This document shows positions 48,660 through 58,065 of a stretch of 59,225 bases of DNA, piece by piece. Within the stretch, counting starts at the first letter, position 1. Every line of letters begins with the position of its first letter. Under the pieces are notes generated by a model that saw nothing but the letters and a program-made list of their open reading frames with translations, searched no databases and was not told where the DNA came from. Source of the stretch: Spirochaetaceae bacterium (GTDB lineage: Bacteria; Spirochaetota; Spirochaetia; SZUA-6; Bin103); assembly GCA_028818385.1 (NCBI GenBank), contig JAPPNY010000131.1:21651-80875 (forward strand), read 5' to 3'. The position numbers and the translations under genes were made by a program.

Positions 48660-49676
48660 TTAGTGGCCGCCCGAAGCGCCGGCGGCCGCACCCGCCGCCC
48701 CGCCGGCCGATATGGCTGCGATCGTCGCTGCCTGCTGGGCATCCAGGATCGCCTGGATCGACTGCAGGGCCGCCAAGTCGCCGGCGCTGCGTTCGCCGGC
48801 CCGCTCGGTGTCGGCGGACAGCTCGATGCCGGCGGCCAGCGTGAAGGCCACCGACTTGTCCGGTCGTGACTTGGCCTCCCGGAGCCGGTCGCGGTTGTCG
48901 AGCACGCGGTCGACCACCTCCGCGGCGGGACTCTGCGTGAGTGCCAGCAGCGCCACCTCGTCGTAGCGGCTCGGTCGGACCCGTTCCTCCCGGCTCCTCA
49001 GCCGCTCGGCAACGTCGCAGAACCGGTCCACTCCGGCGTCGGTGCCGCGCGGGTCGACGGCAAGAAGCTGCGAGACGAGCTGGAGTTGCTGGCCGCGAGT
49101 GAAGTCGGCGTCATGCAGGCGCGTGTAGGCGCGCTCGATGTCCGCGGCCAGGACGTCGACCGGCACGTCGCGGGAGGCATGCAGCGCCGCGGCCGGCAAG
49201 TCGCCGGCGTTGGTCAGCCACCGGTGCTCGGTGCGCCAGCGGCGGTAGATGAGCGCCAGGCGTTCCAGATCCTCTTCCGGTACCGGGGCAGCCTCGCCGT
49301 GCAGGGCCATCAGCAGCGCCGCCAGCGTCGGGCCGGTGCCCCGGCTCGGGACCTTGTGCTCCTTGAAGGCGTCGCGCGTGGCGAACACGCACTCGTGGAT
49401 CGGGGCGGTATCCAGCCCGCGCCGCAGGATCATGGCGGCCACCACGTAGCGGATCTCCGACTTGAGGGGGCTGGACCAGCGGGCGCGCTTGCGCAGGTCG
49501 GTAGCCGCCTCCTCCAGCCGGTCGTAGCCGATGGTGGAGGCGGCCGCGCCCAGGCTCAGCGCGACGAACCGGAACGTCACCGACTGCGTCGACCAGCGCT
49601 TGCGCGCGCGCAACGCCTCGAACGTCTGCAGGTAACTGGCGACCGGGTCGCCCGATGGGCTCATGGCCGGCAGCAT
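48660..49676 (-). CDS. DUF4003 family protein
   Basis: A helical, cytosolic protein of 338 residues. RARWSSPLKSEIRYVVAAMI, then WRTEHRWLTNAGDLPAAALH, and DADFTRGQQLQLVSQLLAVD match the pattern of DUF4003 proteins, whose role is unknown. The C-terminus ends in a flexible Ala/Gly-rich tail (AAISAGGAAGAAAGASGGH). Two ATG codons (49676 and 49664) are equally possible. No operon partner is obvious. Confidence 0.75.
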   Translation of the reverse strand: MLPAMSPSGDPVASYLQTFEALRARKRWSTQSVTFRFVALSLGAAASTIGYDRLEEAATDLRKRARWSSPLKSEIRYVVAAMILRRGLDTAPIHECVFATRDAFKEHKVPSRGTGPTLAALLMALHGEAAPVPEEDLERLALIYRRWRTEHRWLTNAGDLPAAALHASRDVPVDVLAADIERAYTRLHDADFTRGQQLQLVSQLLAVDPRGTDAGVDRFCDVAERLRSREERVRPSRYDEVALLALTQSPAAEVVDRVLDNRDRLREAKSRPDKSVAFTLAAGIELSADTERAGERSAGDLAALQSIQAILDAQQAATIAAISAGGAAGAAAGASGGH

Positions 49677-49714
49677 AGGACGGGCCGCGCCGGAGTGTCA
49701 GATCGGTGACGGGG

Positions 49715-49882
49715 CTACGGATCGCGTCGGTTGAGTTCCAGCGCTTCTTGCAACGTGACCTTGAGGCTCTCCAGCAACGCCTCCTTGGTCCGTTCCTGGC
49801 AATTGACTCCCGGTACTTCCTCGATCCAGCCGATCCACCAATCCGTGGTCTTCTTGATGACGGCCGTATATCCGTTTTGCAC
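49715..49882 (-). CDS. HicB-like small antitoxin, orphan
   Basis: A protein of 55 residues. QNGYTAVIKKTTDWWIGWIE, then EVPGVNCQERTKEALLESLK, is the HicB RNase-H-like core found widely as a short stand-alone protein. The GTG at 49882 has GAGGT seven bases upstream; an ATG at 49930 would add 16 residues. No HicA double-stranded-RNA-binding toxin lies on either side, so this is an orphan of unclear role. Confidence 0.75.
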   Translation of the reverse strand: MQNGYTAVIKKTTDWWIGWIEEVPGVNCQERTKEALLESLKVTLQEALELNRRDP

Positions 49883-50014
49883 GAGGATGACCTCACCGTG
49901 GAGTCGATGAGATGTCCTGTCAACGTGCATGGTCCACGCTGCGGCGTCCTCCGCGGCCCTGGCGTCGCGTTGCAGTGGGATGCACCGGCCCGACCACGCA
50001 TCTAGAATGCGAGC

Positions 50015-51778
50015 ATGGCTGAAACCACCGGAGACCTGATCGGCGACGGCTGGCTCTCGGAGCCGGCGATCTACCGCACCGACCTGGACGCCTGCCGGCC
50101 GGCGGCGGCGCTGTACCCGGGCTCGCGCGCTCGCCACTGGCGGCTGCTGTCGTACGAGCTGGAGGGGCTGGCCGGCACCATGCTGCGGGCCGACGAGGAG
50201 ACGGACGCTCCCGAGCTGACCTACCCGCTGCGTGCCTCCGGATACCACGCGGTGTCGCTGGGGCTGATGGCCGAGTCCTCGGAGGACATCGTGGTGCTGA
50301 CCCGCCTGAACGGGGATGCCAGCTCCACCGTGCTCACCTGCCCGATGACCGACCGCGCCGGACGGCACCGGATCCGGGAGCTGTTCTGGAAGATCGCCGA
50401 CCTGAGCGGCCAGGACCTGGTGATCGGCCAGAACAACCGGCGGATCGCCGCCGGCGACGCGCCGGGGTGCGTGGCGGGCAGCCCCGTGCGCCTAGCGTAC
50501 GTGAAGCTGGTCCCGCTTACCGAGGGGGAGGTCGCCACCTTCCGGGCCGACGCGGCTCGGCAGGACAACCGGCGGCTGTTCGGGCACAACGACGCCCACG
50601 GCCTGCACTACGCCACGCGGCCGACGGAAGCCGGCCACATCCGGCGCCGCATCGAGATGTTCCGCAACACGGATTTCTCGCGCCTGTACTGGGAGTGCGG
50701 CATGGGGGACCTGCTCTACTACCTGGGGACCGCCGGCCGGCTGCCGACGCACGACGGCCTGGACGACTTCGCGCGGAGCGGCGACCGCCTGCACCGGGAG
50801 AGCTGGCAGATCCTGCGCGAGCAGGGCATCGATCCGTTCCGGGTCGCCCGCGACCACGCCCGCGACATGGGACTGGAGTTTCACGCGACCTACCGGCCGG
50901 CCGGGTTCCGGTTTCCGCCCGACCACGACCACTTCGACCATGGCGACTCCTTCTACGGGCGCCACCCCGAGCTGCGGGGCCGCGACCGCGACGGCCGCGA
51001 GACGCCTCGCATTTCCTACGCCTACCCGGAGAGCCGGCGCTTCGCAGTGTCGCTGCTGAACGAGGTGGCCACCGACTACGACGTCGACGGCATCTGCCTG
51101 GCCTACAACCGGCGGCCCCCGTTCAGCGAGTTCGAGCCTCCGCTGATCGACAGCTTCCAGGCGGAGCACGGCCGCGACCCGCGCACGCTGGCGGACGACG
51201 ACGAGACGTGGCTGTGGCACCGCTGCGGCGTGCTCACCAGCTTCATGCGCGAGGTGCGCGCGACGCTGGACGAGGTCGCCCGCGCCCGGCAGCGGCCGCG
51301 CATTCCGGTCACGGCGATCGTCATGCGCGACGCCGCGGAGAACCTCTACTACGGCATGGACCTGCAGACCTGGGTGCGGGAGGCGCTGGTGGACACCCTC
51401 ATCCCCTACACGTCGGCGGTGTTCCTGGACAGCGCCGCCGACTCCTGGGAGGACCCGAGCGGGGCGGACTGGTTCGTCGAGCTGACGCGCGGCACCTCCT
51501 GCACGCTGTCGATGAGCCTGCTGCCCCGCATGATGCCGCCCGGCCTGTACCGCGATCGGGCGGCGGGGCTGTACCGGGCCGGCGTGGAGAGCTTCTTCTT
51601 CTGGGACTGCACGCCGGGCCGCGGCAACTACACGGAGTCGTGGAGTGCCCTGCGGCGCCTGGGCCACAAGGAGGAGGTGCTGAGCTGGGCGGACGGCGGC
51701 CGGCCGGACCTCGGCCTCGCGCGGCGTCCGCTGACCAGCCTGGACGGGTGGGACCTGTCGTACGCCACGCCGGGATAG
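50015..51778 (+). CDS. GHL10-like glycoside hydrolase family protein
   Basis: A protein of 587 residues. The first 190 residues are a beta-rich domain (YHAVSLGLMAESSEDIVVLT). The rest resembles the TIM barrel of glycosyl hydrolase-like family 10 (GHL10): FSRLYWECGMGDLLYYLGTA, then RDHARDMGLEFHATYRPAGF, RRFAVSLLNEVATDYDVDGI and CLAYNRRPPF. Related proteins cut bacterial or marine polysaccharides. There is no signal peptide. The next gene begins three bases after its stop, so both are co-transcribed, though the functional link is unclear. Confidence 0.75.
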   Translation: MAETTGDLIGDGWLSEPAIYRTDLDACRPAAALYPGSRARHWRLLSYELEGLAGTMLRADEETDAPELTYPLRASGYHAVSLGLMAESSEDIVVLTRLNGDASSTVLTCPMTDRAGRHRIRELFWKIADLSGQDLVIGQNNRRIAAGDAPGCVAGSPVRLAYVKLVPLTEGEVATFRADAARQDNRRLFGHNDAHGLHYATRPTEAGHIRRRIEMFRNTDFSRLYWECGMGDLLYYLGTAGRLPTHDGLDDFARSGDRLHRESWQILREQGIDPFRVARDHARDMGLEFHATYRPAGFRFPPDHDHFDHGDSFYGRHPELRGRDRDGRETPRISYAYPESRRFAVSLLNEVATDYDVDGICLAYNRRPPFSEFEPPLIDSFQAEHGRDPRTLADDDETWLWHRCGVLTSFMREVRATLDEVARARQRPRIPVTAIVMRDAAENLYYGMDLQTWVREALVDTLIPYTSAVFLDSAADSWEDPSGADWFVELTRGTSCTLSMSLLPRMMPPGLYRDRAAGLYRAGVESFFFWDCTPGRGNYTESWSALRRLGHKEEVLSWADGGRPDLGLARRPLTSLDGWDLSYATPG

Positions 51779-51781
51779 CCT

Positions 51782-53149
51782 GTGGGTGCGGAGACGTACG
51801 AGCGTTCCACCGTTCTCTCTCACTCCCTGGAGCGCGTGTTCGCATGGCACGAGACCGCGGCCTCGTTTGAGCGCTTCCTGCCTCCGTCGCCGCCGATGGC
51901 GCTGCTTGAGCGTACCGGGACGATTCGTGACGGGGACCGCGCGACCTTTCGCGTGGGGGTCGGTCCGCTCGGCTTCCGCGGCACGGTGGAATACGAGGGC
52001 TACCGGCGGCTCCAGGAGTTCGGGAACCGGCACGTCGGCGGCCCCCACCGTTCTTTGCGGCACCGCCATCTCTTCCGCTCGACCGGGGAGGAGAGCTGCG
52101 AGCTCACCGAACGGATTCACTGTGAGCCGCGTCCCATCATGGCGACGCTGGGCCGCGCGTGGCTCAAGCGCACGATGGAGCGCACGCTGGAGTTCCACCA
52201 GGAGCGCGTCCGCCGCGACCTGGAGCGCCACGCGGCCGGCCCCGCGGAACCGCTGCGGGTGCTGGTCACCGGCGCGTCCGGGCTGATCGGCGGAGCGCTC
52301 ATCCCGTTTCTGGAAAGCGGCGGCCATGACGTGGTCCGGCTGGTGCGGAGGTTGCCCGAGTCCGGCCGGGAAATCGCCTGGGACCCCGCCTCCGGGCAGA
52401 TTGACGCGGTCGCCCTGGAAGGGTTCGACGCGGTAATCCACCTGGCAGGGGAGAACATCGGCGCCGGGCGCTGGACCGCGGCGCGGCGGCGGCGCATCCG
52501 CTCAAGCCGCGTCGCATCGACCGAGCTACTTTGTGGTGCCCTCGCAGCGCTGAAGCGGCCTCCCGCGGCGCTGGTGTCAGCTTCGGCCGTCGGTTACTAC
52601 GGCGACGCGGCAGGCACGGTCGACGAGTCCGCGCCGGCCGGCGGCGGCTTCCTGGCCGAGGTGACCGCCGCCTGGGAGCAGGCTGCCGAAGCGGCGCGGA
52701 CGGCGGGCATCCGCGTCGCGCACGCCCGCTTCGGCCCGGTGCTCAGCCGCAAAGCGGGAATGCTGAAGCGGCTCCTGCCGGTATTCCGCGCGGGCGCGGG
52801 CGGCGTGGTAGGCAGCGGCCGGCAGCCGATCAGTTGGATCGGGCTGGATGACGCGATCGGCGTTCTGTACTTCCTGATGTGCAGCGATCGGGCGCAGGGC
52901 GCCTTCAACGTGGTGGCACCGCGTTCAGCCACCAACCGGGAGTTCACTCAGGCGCTGGCGTCCGTGCTGAGACGGCCGGCGTTCGCGCCGGTCCCCGCTC
53001 CTGCCATCCGCGCCCTGTTCGGGGAGATGGGCGACCAGCTCATCCTCAAGGGGCAATCGGTGGTCCCGGCGCGGCTCGCCGAGCTGGGCTTCCGCTGGCT
53101 GGAACCGACCCTGGACGGTGCCCTCCGTTGGGAGCTGGGCATTCAGTAG
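51782..53149 (+). CDS. SRPBCC-TIGR01777 epimerase fusion
   Basis: A two-domain protein of 455 residues. Residues about 1-150 are an SRPBCC ligand-binding domain (RSTVLSHSLERVFAWHETAA; LTERIHCEPRPIMATLGRAW). Residues about 158-455 are the TIGR01777 (YfcH/SDR39U1-like) atypical short-chain dehydrogenase: LRVLVTGASGLIGGALIPFL for NAD(P), AVIHLAGENIGAGRW, and SASAVGYYG with the active-site Tyr. The substrate is unknown for the family. The GTG start follows the GHL10 gene by 3 bases. Its 3' end overlaps the convergent dehydrogenase by 7 bases. Confidence 0.9.
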   Translation: MGAETYERSTVLSHSLERVFAWHETAASFERFLPPSPPMALLERTGTIRDGDRATFRVGVGPLGFRGTVEYEGYRRLQEFGNRHVGGPHRSLRHRHLFRSTGEESCELTERIHCEPRPIMATLGRAWLKRTMERTLEFHQERVRRDLERHAAGPAEPLRVLVTGASGLIGGALIPFLESGGHDVVRLVRRLPESGREIAWDPASGQIDAVALEGFDAVIHLAGENIGAGRWTAARRRRIRSSRVASTELLCGALAALKRPPAALVSASAVGYYGDAAGTVDESAPAGGGFLAEVTAAWEQAAEAARTAGIRVAHARFGPVLSRKAGMLKRLLPVFRAGAGGVVGSGRQPISWIGLDDAIGVLYFLMCSDRAQGAFNVVAPRSATNREFTQALASVLRRPAFAPVPAPAIRALFGEMGDQLILKGQSVVPARLAELGFRWLEPTLDGALRWELGIQ

Positions 53150-54090
53150 CCGGCTTCCTTGTCCACCAGCCCCAGGAGGGGCCGGCCCTCCCGAAATCGG
53201 CGCAGGTTCTCGACCAAGTGATCCGTGAGCCGCCGCTGCGTCGCGACCGAGTTGGCCGCGTGGTTGGAGAGGATGAGGTTGTCCAGTTCCCACAGCGGCG
53301 AGTCCGCGGGGGGCAGGCCGTGCTGGATCTGCAGGTCCGCGCCGGCGATCCACCCCTCGCGCAGCGCGCGTACCAGCGCGTCCAGGTCGAAGAGCACGAT
53401 CCGCCCGGTTATGTCGACCAGGTAGGCGGTGCGCTTCATCGCCCGGAACTGCCGCGCGGCGAACAGGCCCTCGGTGAGTGGCGTACGCGGCACGCAGACG
53501 ACCACGAAGTCCGACTCCGCCAGCAACTCCTCCAGCCGGTCGGGGGCGAGCCAGGCCGCCAGGTGAGGGGACGCCTTCGCGCTCCGCGAGCAGCCGATGA
53601 CGCGCGCGCCGAAGCAGGTCGCCAGCCGCGCCAGCTCCATGCCGATCCGGCCCAGGCCGACGATGCCGACCGTCTTGCCGCGCAGCTCGTGCGGGGCGAC
53701 CCAGTCGTGACGCCGCTCGCGTTGCTGCCGCAGGTAGGCCGGCAAGCGATAGGTGAACGCCAGCATCGACGCCATGGCGTGCTCGGCTCCGGTCACGTCG
53801 AAGATCCCCTTGACGCAGGCGACCGGGATGGGGCTCGCGACAAGCTCCGGGATCAGCACGTCCTCCACGCCGCCCGTGCACGCGTGAATCAGCTCCAGCC
53901 TGGGGGCGCCGCGCAGCAACTCCGCATCCATGCGGCGCGCGATCAGCACGCGGGCCGTGGCGAGGTGCCGCCGTATCTCGGCGCGGTCCTCGGTCATGGT
54001 CAGCCTGATGCCGTTCATGCGCCGGACCCGTTCGCCGACCTCCGGCAGCACAAGCATCGACAGCACCTCGATCGGTTCGCGGTCGGTCAT
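53143..54090 (-). CDS. D-2-hydroxyacid dehydrogenase family protein, atypical active site
   Basis: A protein of 315 residues. Rossmann motif GLGRIG is at 145-150, the substrate-binding loop CVPRTPLTEG at about 199-208, and Arg 230 in DITGRIVLFD. SNHAA has the catalytic His 277. The usual Glu of the DVFExEP motif is replaced (residues 252-259 read DLQIQHGL), so the His-Glu relay is missing. It may reduce 2-keto acids poorly or do another reaction. The ATG overlaps the kinase stop (ATGA). It is the last gene of the sugar-acid operon. Confidence 0.85.
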   Translation of the reverse strand: MTDREPIEVLSMLVLPEVGERVRRMNGIRLTMTEDRAEIRRHLATARVLIARRMDAELLRGAPRLELIHACTGGVEDVLIPELVASPIPVACVKGIFDVTGAEHAMASMLAFTYRLPAYLRQQRERRHDWVAPHELRGKTVGIVGLGRIGMELARLATCFGARVIGCSRSAKASPHLAAWLAPDRLEELLAESDFVVVCVPRTPLTEGLFAARQFRAMKRTAYLVDITGRIVLFDLDALVRALREGWIAGADLQIQHGLPPADSPLWELDNLILSNHAANSVATQRRLTDHLVENLRRFREGRPLLGLVDKEAGY

Positions 54091-55010
54091 GGTTCGTCTC
54101 CGTCTCCGTCGCGGAATGCGGTCACCCTGAATGCAGCGCGCCCGACGCGCACGACTTCGGTCGCCATCCGCACCGCCAGCGCCACGGCCTCCAGCGCCGG
54201 CAGATCCGTGCTCAGTCCGTGCAGGAGGCCGGCACTGAACGTGTCGCCCGCTCCCACGGTGTTGGCGCCGGCAACCGGATCCGTCGGCACATGCTGCATG
54301 GTGCCGTCCGTCGTGCCGACCGTGGCGCCGTTCGCCCCCTGTTTCACGACGGCGCAGGCCGGGCCGCATTTCAGGACGTGCCGCGCAAGCGCCGCCGGAT
54401 CCTCCACCGGGAACCACGCGGCCAGCTCGGACTGCGTGGCGCTCAGGCAGTAGACGCTCGAGATGAGATCGAACATCGCGTCTCTTTCGACGCGCTGCGC
54501 GAACCAGGGGCTGGGGTCGAACACGATCCTCACCTGCCGATCCCGCAGTTCGATGAAGAGGTCCTTCAGCGCCCGGAAGTCCGCCTCGCCTACGCCCGAG
54601 TATCCGCTGGCAAAGAACCATCGCGTGCCCGGCACGGAGCGCAGGCTTGGCAGTGAGGCCCGCCAGTCGATCGGCTCCCCCGGATACACGAATCCCGATC
54701 TCAGTCCACCCTCTGCTGCCGAGATCACGCTGACCGCCGTCGCCGCCGCGTCGGGGCCGAGCACTTCCACTCCTGCCCTCGCCAGGCGGTCGCGGAGGAC
54801 GGTGCCGAACAGGTCGCGCCCGAGCCGCGTGTTGAGCTGCACCGGGTGACCGAGCTGAGCCAGCAGGTAGGCCGGCCATCCCGCTCCCCCTGCCAGCGTA
54901 ACCGAAGGCTCTGCTTCCAGGATCCGGAGCTTGGCGTGGACTTCGCCGATCGCGGCCTGGAACAACACGTCCACTGCGCAGTTGCCGGCAAGATGGATCG
55001 GCGTCAGCAC
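54087..55010 (-). CDS. PfkB-family carbohydrate kinase
   Basis: A kinase of 307 residues. SVTLAGGAGWPAYLLAQLGH is the first PfkB signature region. VVKQGANGATV and NTVGAGDTFSAGLLHGLS, the second signature with the catalytic Asp and anion hole, lie near the end. In this operon a 2-keto-3-deoxy sugar acid is the likely substrate, made by the adjacent dehydratase. The GTG start lies inside the dehydratase stop region (GTGCTGA), so coupling is likely; no ATG gives a complete N-terminus. Confidence 0.87.
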   Translation of the reverse strand: MLTPIHLAGNCAVDVLFQAAIGEVHAKLRILEAEPSVTLAGGAGWPAYLLAQLGHPVQLNTRLGRDLFGTVLRDRLARAGVEVLGPDAAATAVSVISAAEGGLRSGFVYPGEPIDWRASLPSLRSVPGTRWFFASGYSGVGEADFRALKDLFIELRDRQVRIVFDPSPWFAQRVERDAMFDLISSVYCLSATQSELAAWFPVEDPAALARHVLKCGPACAVVKQGANGATVGTTDGTMQHVPTDPVAGANTVGAGDTFSAGLLHGLSTDLPALEAVALAVRMATEVVRVGRAAFRVTAFRDGDGDEP

Positions 55011-56221
55011 CGGCTGTCTGCCTCCAGTCCGCGCACGCCCTGCTCGACGAAATTGCCCAGACCGAGCCCGGGCCGGCTCGACAGCCGCAGGCGGCCGTCG
55101 ACCAGTTCGGGCGGGTGCTCGACGATCTCGAACTGGGCGATGTGCGCCGGCACTGCGGTGCTCTCGGGCAGCGCGTCGAAGCCCGGGTACTCGACCATGC
55201 CGCCCGCGCCGACCGAGGCCAGGATGTGCAGATGCGCGGCGACGGTCAGCGCCGACCACGGGCCGTGGGGGACACATCGCATGCCGCGCTCGCGGGCATT
55301 CACGGCCACCTCGAACGCCTGCGTCACGCCCATCTGGGCAGCATCCGGCTGCACGACGTCCACGGCTCGCTGCTCGATGAACGGCTGGAACTGATACACC
55401 GTCGACAGGCTCTCGCCGGTGGCGATGTCGATTGTCGTCCGGTCGGTGACTTCCTTGTGGCCTGCCACCTCGTGCGGCGGCAGCGGCTCCTCCAGGAAGT
55501 GGCAGTCGAACTGCTCCGCCACGCGCGCTGCACGCAGCGTCGTGGATGCGCTCCAGCCGTCCGACCAGTACGCCGGGCAGCCCACGTCGAGCATCAGGAG
55601 CACGTCGGGTCCGATGGCGTCCCGCACCGCCGCCAGCCGGTCGCGGTCTTCGTCGCCGAAGTGCGCGCCCCAGCCAAATTTCAGCGCGTGGAAGCCGCGC
55701 TGGACGATGGCATCGCTCTCGGCCGCCAACCGATCCGGGCTCTTGAGCGTGGCGGCGTCCTGAAATGCCGTGCCGCTGGCGTAAGCGGGCACGTCCTCCC
55801 CTCCGGATCCGGGCTGGGAGTCTGGCGGGGCGGTGGAGGCGGCTCCGACAGCGTCCGCGTCTGCTCCGCCGAGCAGCCGATGCAGCGGCAGGTCGAGGAG
55901 CTTCCCCTTCAGGTCCCAGAGCGCCATGTCGATCGCCCCCATGGCGTTGACCGCAAGCCCGCCTTCCGAGCCGCGCCCGCGCTGTGCTTGCCACCTCTGG
56001 AACATCGTCCGCCACAGGCGCCGGGGCTCCAGCGGATCCTCGCCGATCACCAGATCGGCCAGTCCACATCCGCGGACGATCGCGTCGATGGCCGGCACCG
56101 GCGAGCCGGTGGCGCCGATCCCGGTGACCCCCTCGCCGGTGGTGACCTCGATCAGGCTCAGGACGCCTCGGGTGCCGCCTCGGACGCGAATGTCCGTAAC
56201 CCGCGCCGAGCCGGCCGTCAT
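55004..56221 (-). CDS. Mandelate racemase/enolase superfamily dehydratase-like protein
   Basis: An enolase-superfamily protein of 405 residues. The capping domain is 1-130. The barrel carries Lys 181 (ALKFGWG), metal ligands Asp 212 (LDVGCP), Glu 244/245 (FLEEPLPP) and Glu 270 (IATGES), Asp 293 (VVQPDAAQMGV), and His 319 in VPHGPWS. These fit acid-sugar dehydratases, which turn sugar acids into 2-keto-3-deoxy acids. An acidic Ser/Pro insert (133-143) is unusual. The ATG overlaps the sialidase-like stop (ATGA). The exact sugar acid is unknown. Confidence 0.9.
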   Translation of the reverse strand: MTAGSARVTDIRVRGGTRGVLSLIEVTTGEGVTGIGATGSPVPAIDAIVRGCGLADLVIGEDPLEPRRLWRTMFQRWQAQRGRGSEGGLAVNAMGAIDMALWDLKGKLLDLPLHRLLGGADADAVGAASTAPPDSQPGSGGEDVPAYASGTAFQDAATLKSPDRLAAESDAIVQRGFHALKFGWGAHFGDEDRDRLAAVRDAIGPDVLLMLDVGCPAYWSDGWSASTTLRAARVAEQFDCHFLEEPLPPHEVAGHKEVTDRTTIDIATGESLSTVYQFQPFIEQRAVDVVQPDAAQMGVTQAFEVAVNARERGMRCVPHGPWSALTVAAHLHILASVGAGGMVEYPGFDALPESTAVPAHIAQFEIVEHPPELVDGRLRLSSRPGLGLGNFVEQGVRGLEADSRC

Positions 56222-57282
56222 CGAGGAGGGAGCGGCGACCCGCTGCCGTCGAGCAGGGCCACCCGCAGGTCGATGCTGTCGTTCGCCATGCGCCAGTCGG
56301 GCCGATAGCGGCACGTCCAGTAGTTGACGATCGCGCTGCCGTCCTGCAGGAAGCAGACGCCGGGGTTGGTGAACGCGCGATCCGGGTCCGATTCGATCAC
56401 GCTCCGTCGCTGCCACGTGCGCCCTTCATCGCGGGAGACGGCAAGGCTGAGCGGACTGCGCTTGCCGAAGTGGCTCCCGAACCCCGGGTCGTACTCGCCG
56501 TCGTTCCACAGCAGCCACAGCTCTCCGCTCCGCGGGTGACGGGCCAGCTCCGGGCAGGACTCCGGCGCGCGCAGCTCCGTCGCCTGGGGCAGCGACCAGG
56601 TCATGCCTTCGTCGCGCGAGCGGCAGGAGAAGACGCTGCCGAGCTGGGTGCGCATCACCATCAGCACCGAGCCGTCGGTCAGCGCCTCGATGTGCGGCTC
56701 CATGCAACCGCGGAGCGGCAGTCGCACGGCAGCGCCTTCCTGCCAGGTCTCGCCTTCGTCGTCGCTGATGACGCAGCGTGCCTGGATGCTCGCCTCCGCG
56801 GTCCAGAGTTCGCCCACGTGGTGCTCGACCGGGAACAGCAGCCGGCCCGATGGCAGCCGCGTGACGGCCGAGCTCGCGGCGCCGAACGGCCGGTGCTTCC
56901 AGACGACCCTCCGGTCGCTGAAGTGCTCCCCCTCGTCGCTCGAGCGTGCCAGGTAGCCGGTGCTGTCCACCGCCTGGCCGGCGCCGATCGCCTGGTAGGC
57001 GTAGTGGAAGAGCAGCAGGTCGCCGCCCTGCGAAGGCAGCAGGGATGGGCTGTAGACGTTGACCTGGTCCGGGGCCGGCTCTGCCACGATCCGTTTGTCG
57101 GTCCAGGAGCGCCCTCCGTCGTTCGACACCACGGCCACCAGCCTGTTCGGGGCGTCATCACCGCCGCCGCGCGGACTCGCCAGATACTCCTGGTAGATCA
57201 GCAGAAGCGACCCGTCGCGGCGCGGATAGACGGCGGCTTCGGAGTTGCGCGGGTGGTCTGCCGACGCCGCCGCAACGGTCAT
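56218..57282 (-). CDS. Sialidase/BNR-repeat family protein, paralog 2
   Basis: A propeller protein of 354 residues. Asp-box repeats SNDGGRSW, SSDEGEHF, SDDEGETW, SRDEGMTW and SRDEGRTW are clear. It is related blade by blade to the protein at 29455-30507 (AVYPRRDGSLLLIYQEY against LVELADGRLLIVYHGY; LRGCMEPHIEALTDGSVLMV against MRGAMEPAVAQMPDGELVCS). There is no signal peptide. The ATG at 57282 overlaps the aldolase stop (ATGA). Context suggests a glycosidase or a lyase acting before the sugar-acid steps. Confidence 0.85.
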   Translation of the reverse strand: MTVAAASADHPRNSEAAVYPRRDGSLLLIYQEYLASPRGGGDDAPNRLVAVVSNDGGRSWTDKRIVAEPAPDQVNVYSPSLLPSQGGDLLLFHYAYQAIGAGQAVDSTGYLARSSDEGEHFSDRRVVWKHRPFGAASSAVTRLPSGRLLFPVEHHVGELWTAEASIQARCVISDDEGETWQEGAAVRLPLRGCMEPHIEALTDGSVLMVMRTQLGSVFSCRSRDEGMTWSLPQATELRAPESCPELARHPRSGELWLLWNDGEYDPGFGSHFGKRSPLSLAVSRDEGRTWQRRSVIESDPDRAFTNPGVCFLQDGSAIVNYWTCRYRPDWRMANDSIDLRVALLDGSGSPLPPR

Positions 57283-58046
57283 GACAGCGACCCCAGGCAT
57301 TCGAGAACGCGGCGCGATCCGTCCATCAGAAACGCGTCGTCGCTGCCCACGCCGACCAGTCGGAATCCCTGCTCGACATACCCACGGGCGGTGGCCGCAT
57401 CGTGCGCGTAGGCCATGCCGGGAAGGACGCGGTGCCGTCGGCACGCTGCGAGCACCGTCTCCACGGCCTCGACCACGCGCGGGGCGGCGAAGTCCAGGTG
57501 GCAACCCAGGCTGGCGGACAGATCTCCGAGACCGAGCAGGGCGGCGTCGATGCCCGGCACCGACAGGATCTCATCGATGCGCTCGACGCCTCCGCCGGTC
57601 TCGATCTGGATGGCTACCACGGTCCGGTCGTTCGCGGACCGCAGGTATTCCGTCTCGATCCTGCCGTATCCGGCGGCACGCCTGGGACCCATCCCGCGGC
57701 TGCCGAGCGGGGGATACCTGCATGCGTCGACCGCGGCCTGCGCCTGCGACCTGTCTTCGACCATCGGAAACACCACTCCGTCGGCGCCACAATCCAGCAC
57801 GCGTCCGGCCAGGCTCGGCTGACCCGGCGGCGTACGCACCAGCGCGGCGGCCCGGCTGCCGTTCATGGACGGCAGCAGACGCTGCAGCGACTCGATGGTC
57901 AGCGGCCCATGCTCCAGGTCGAAGAGGAGCCAGTCGAACCCCTGGTGCGCCAGCATCTCGGTCACGTCCGGGTGGCCGATGGAGATCCAGGTGCCGACCG
58001 AGACGCGGCGGGAGAGGATGCTGTTCTTGAGCTCCGACAGACGCAC
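57279..58046 (-). CDS. HpcH/HpaI aldolase, 2-keto-3-deoxy acid type
   Basis: A class II pyruvate aldolase of 255 residues. FDWLLFDLEHGPLTIESLQR has the catalytic His. ALVRTPPGQP, VVFPMVEDRSQAQAAVDACR, the metal Glu in VAIQIETGGGVERID, and the Asp in LLGLGDLSASLG are all present. It would split a 2-keto-3-deoxy acid to pyruvate and an aldehyde. Within this operon it probably follows the dehydratase (with or without the kinase). It is closer to canonical family members than the paralog at 5671-6405. Confidence 0.92.
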   Translation of the reverse strand: MRLSELKNSILSRRVSVGTWISIGHPDVTEMLAHQGFDWLLFDLEHGPLTIESLQRLLPSMNGSRAAALVRTPPGQPSLAGRVLDCGADGVVFPMVEDRSQAQAAVDACRYPPLGSRGMGPRRAAGYGRIETEYLRSANDRTVVAIQIETGGGVERIDEILSVPGIDAALLGLGDLSASLGCHLDFAAPRVVEAVETVLAACRRHRVLPGMAYAHDAATARGYVEQGFRLVGVGSDDAFLMDGSRRVLECLGSLS

Positions 58047-58065
58047 GTGGCCTCCAGGTCACTCC

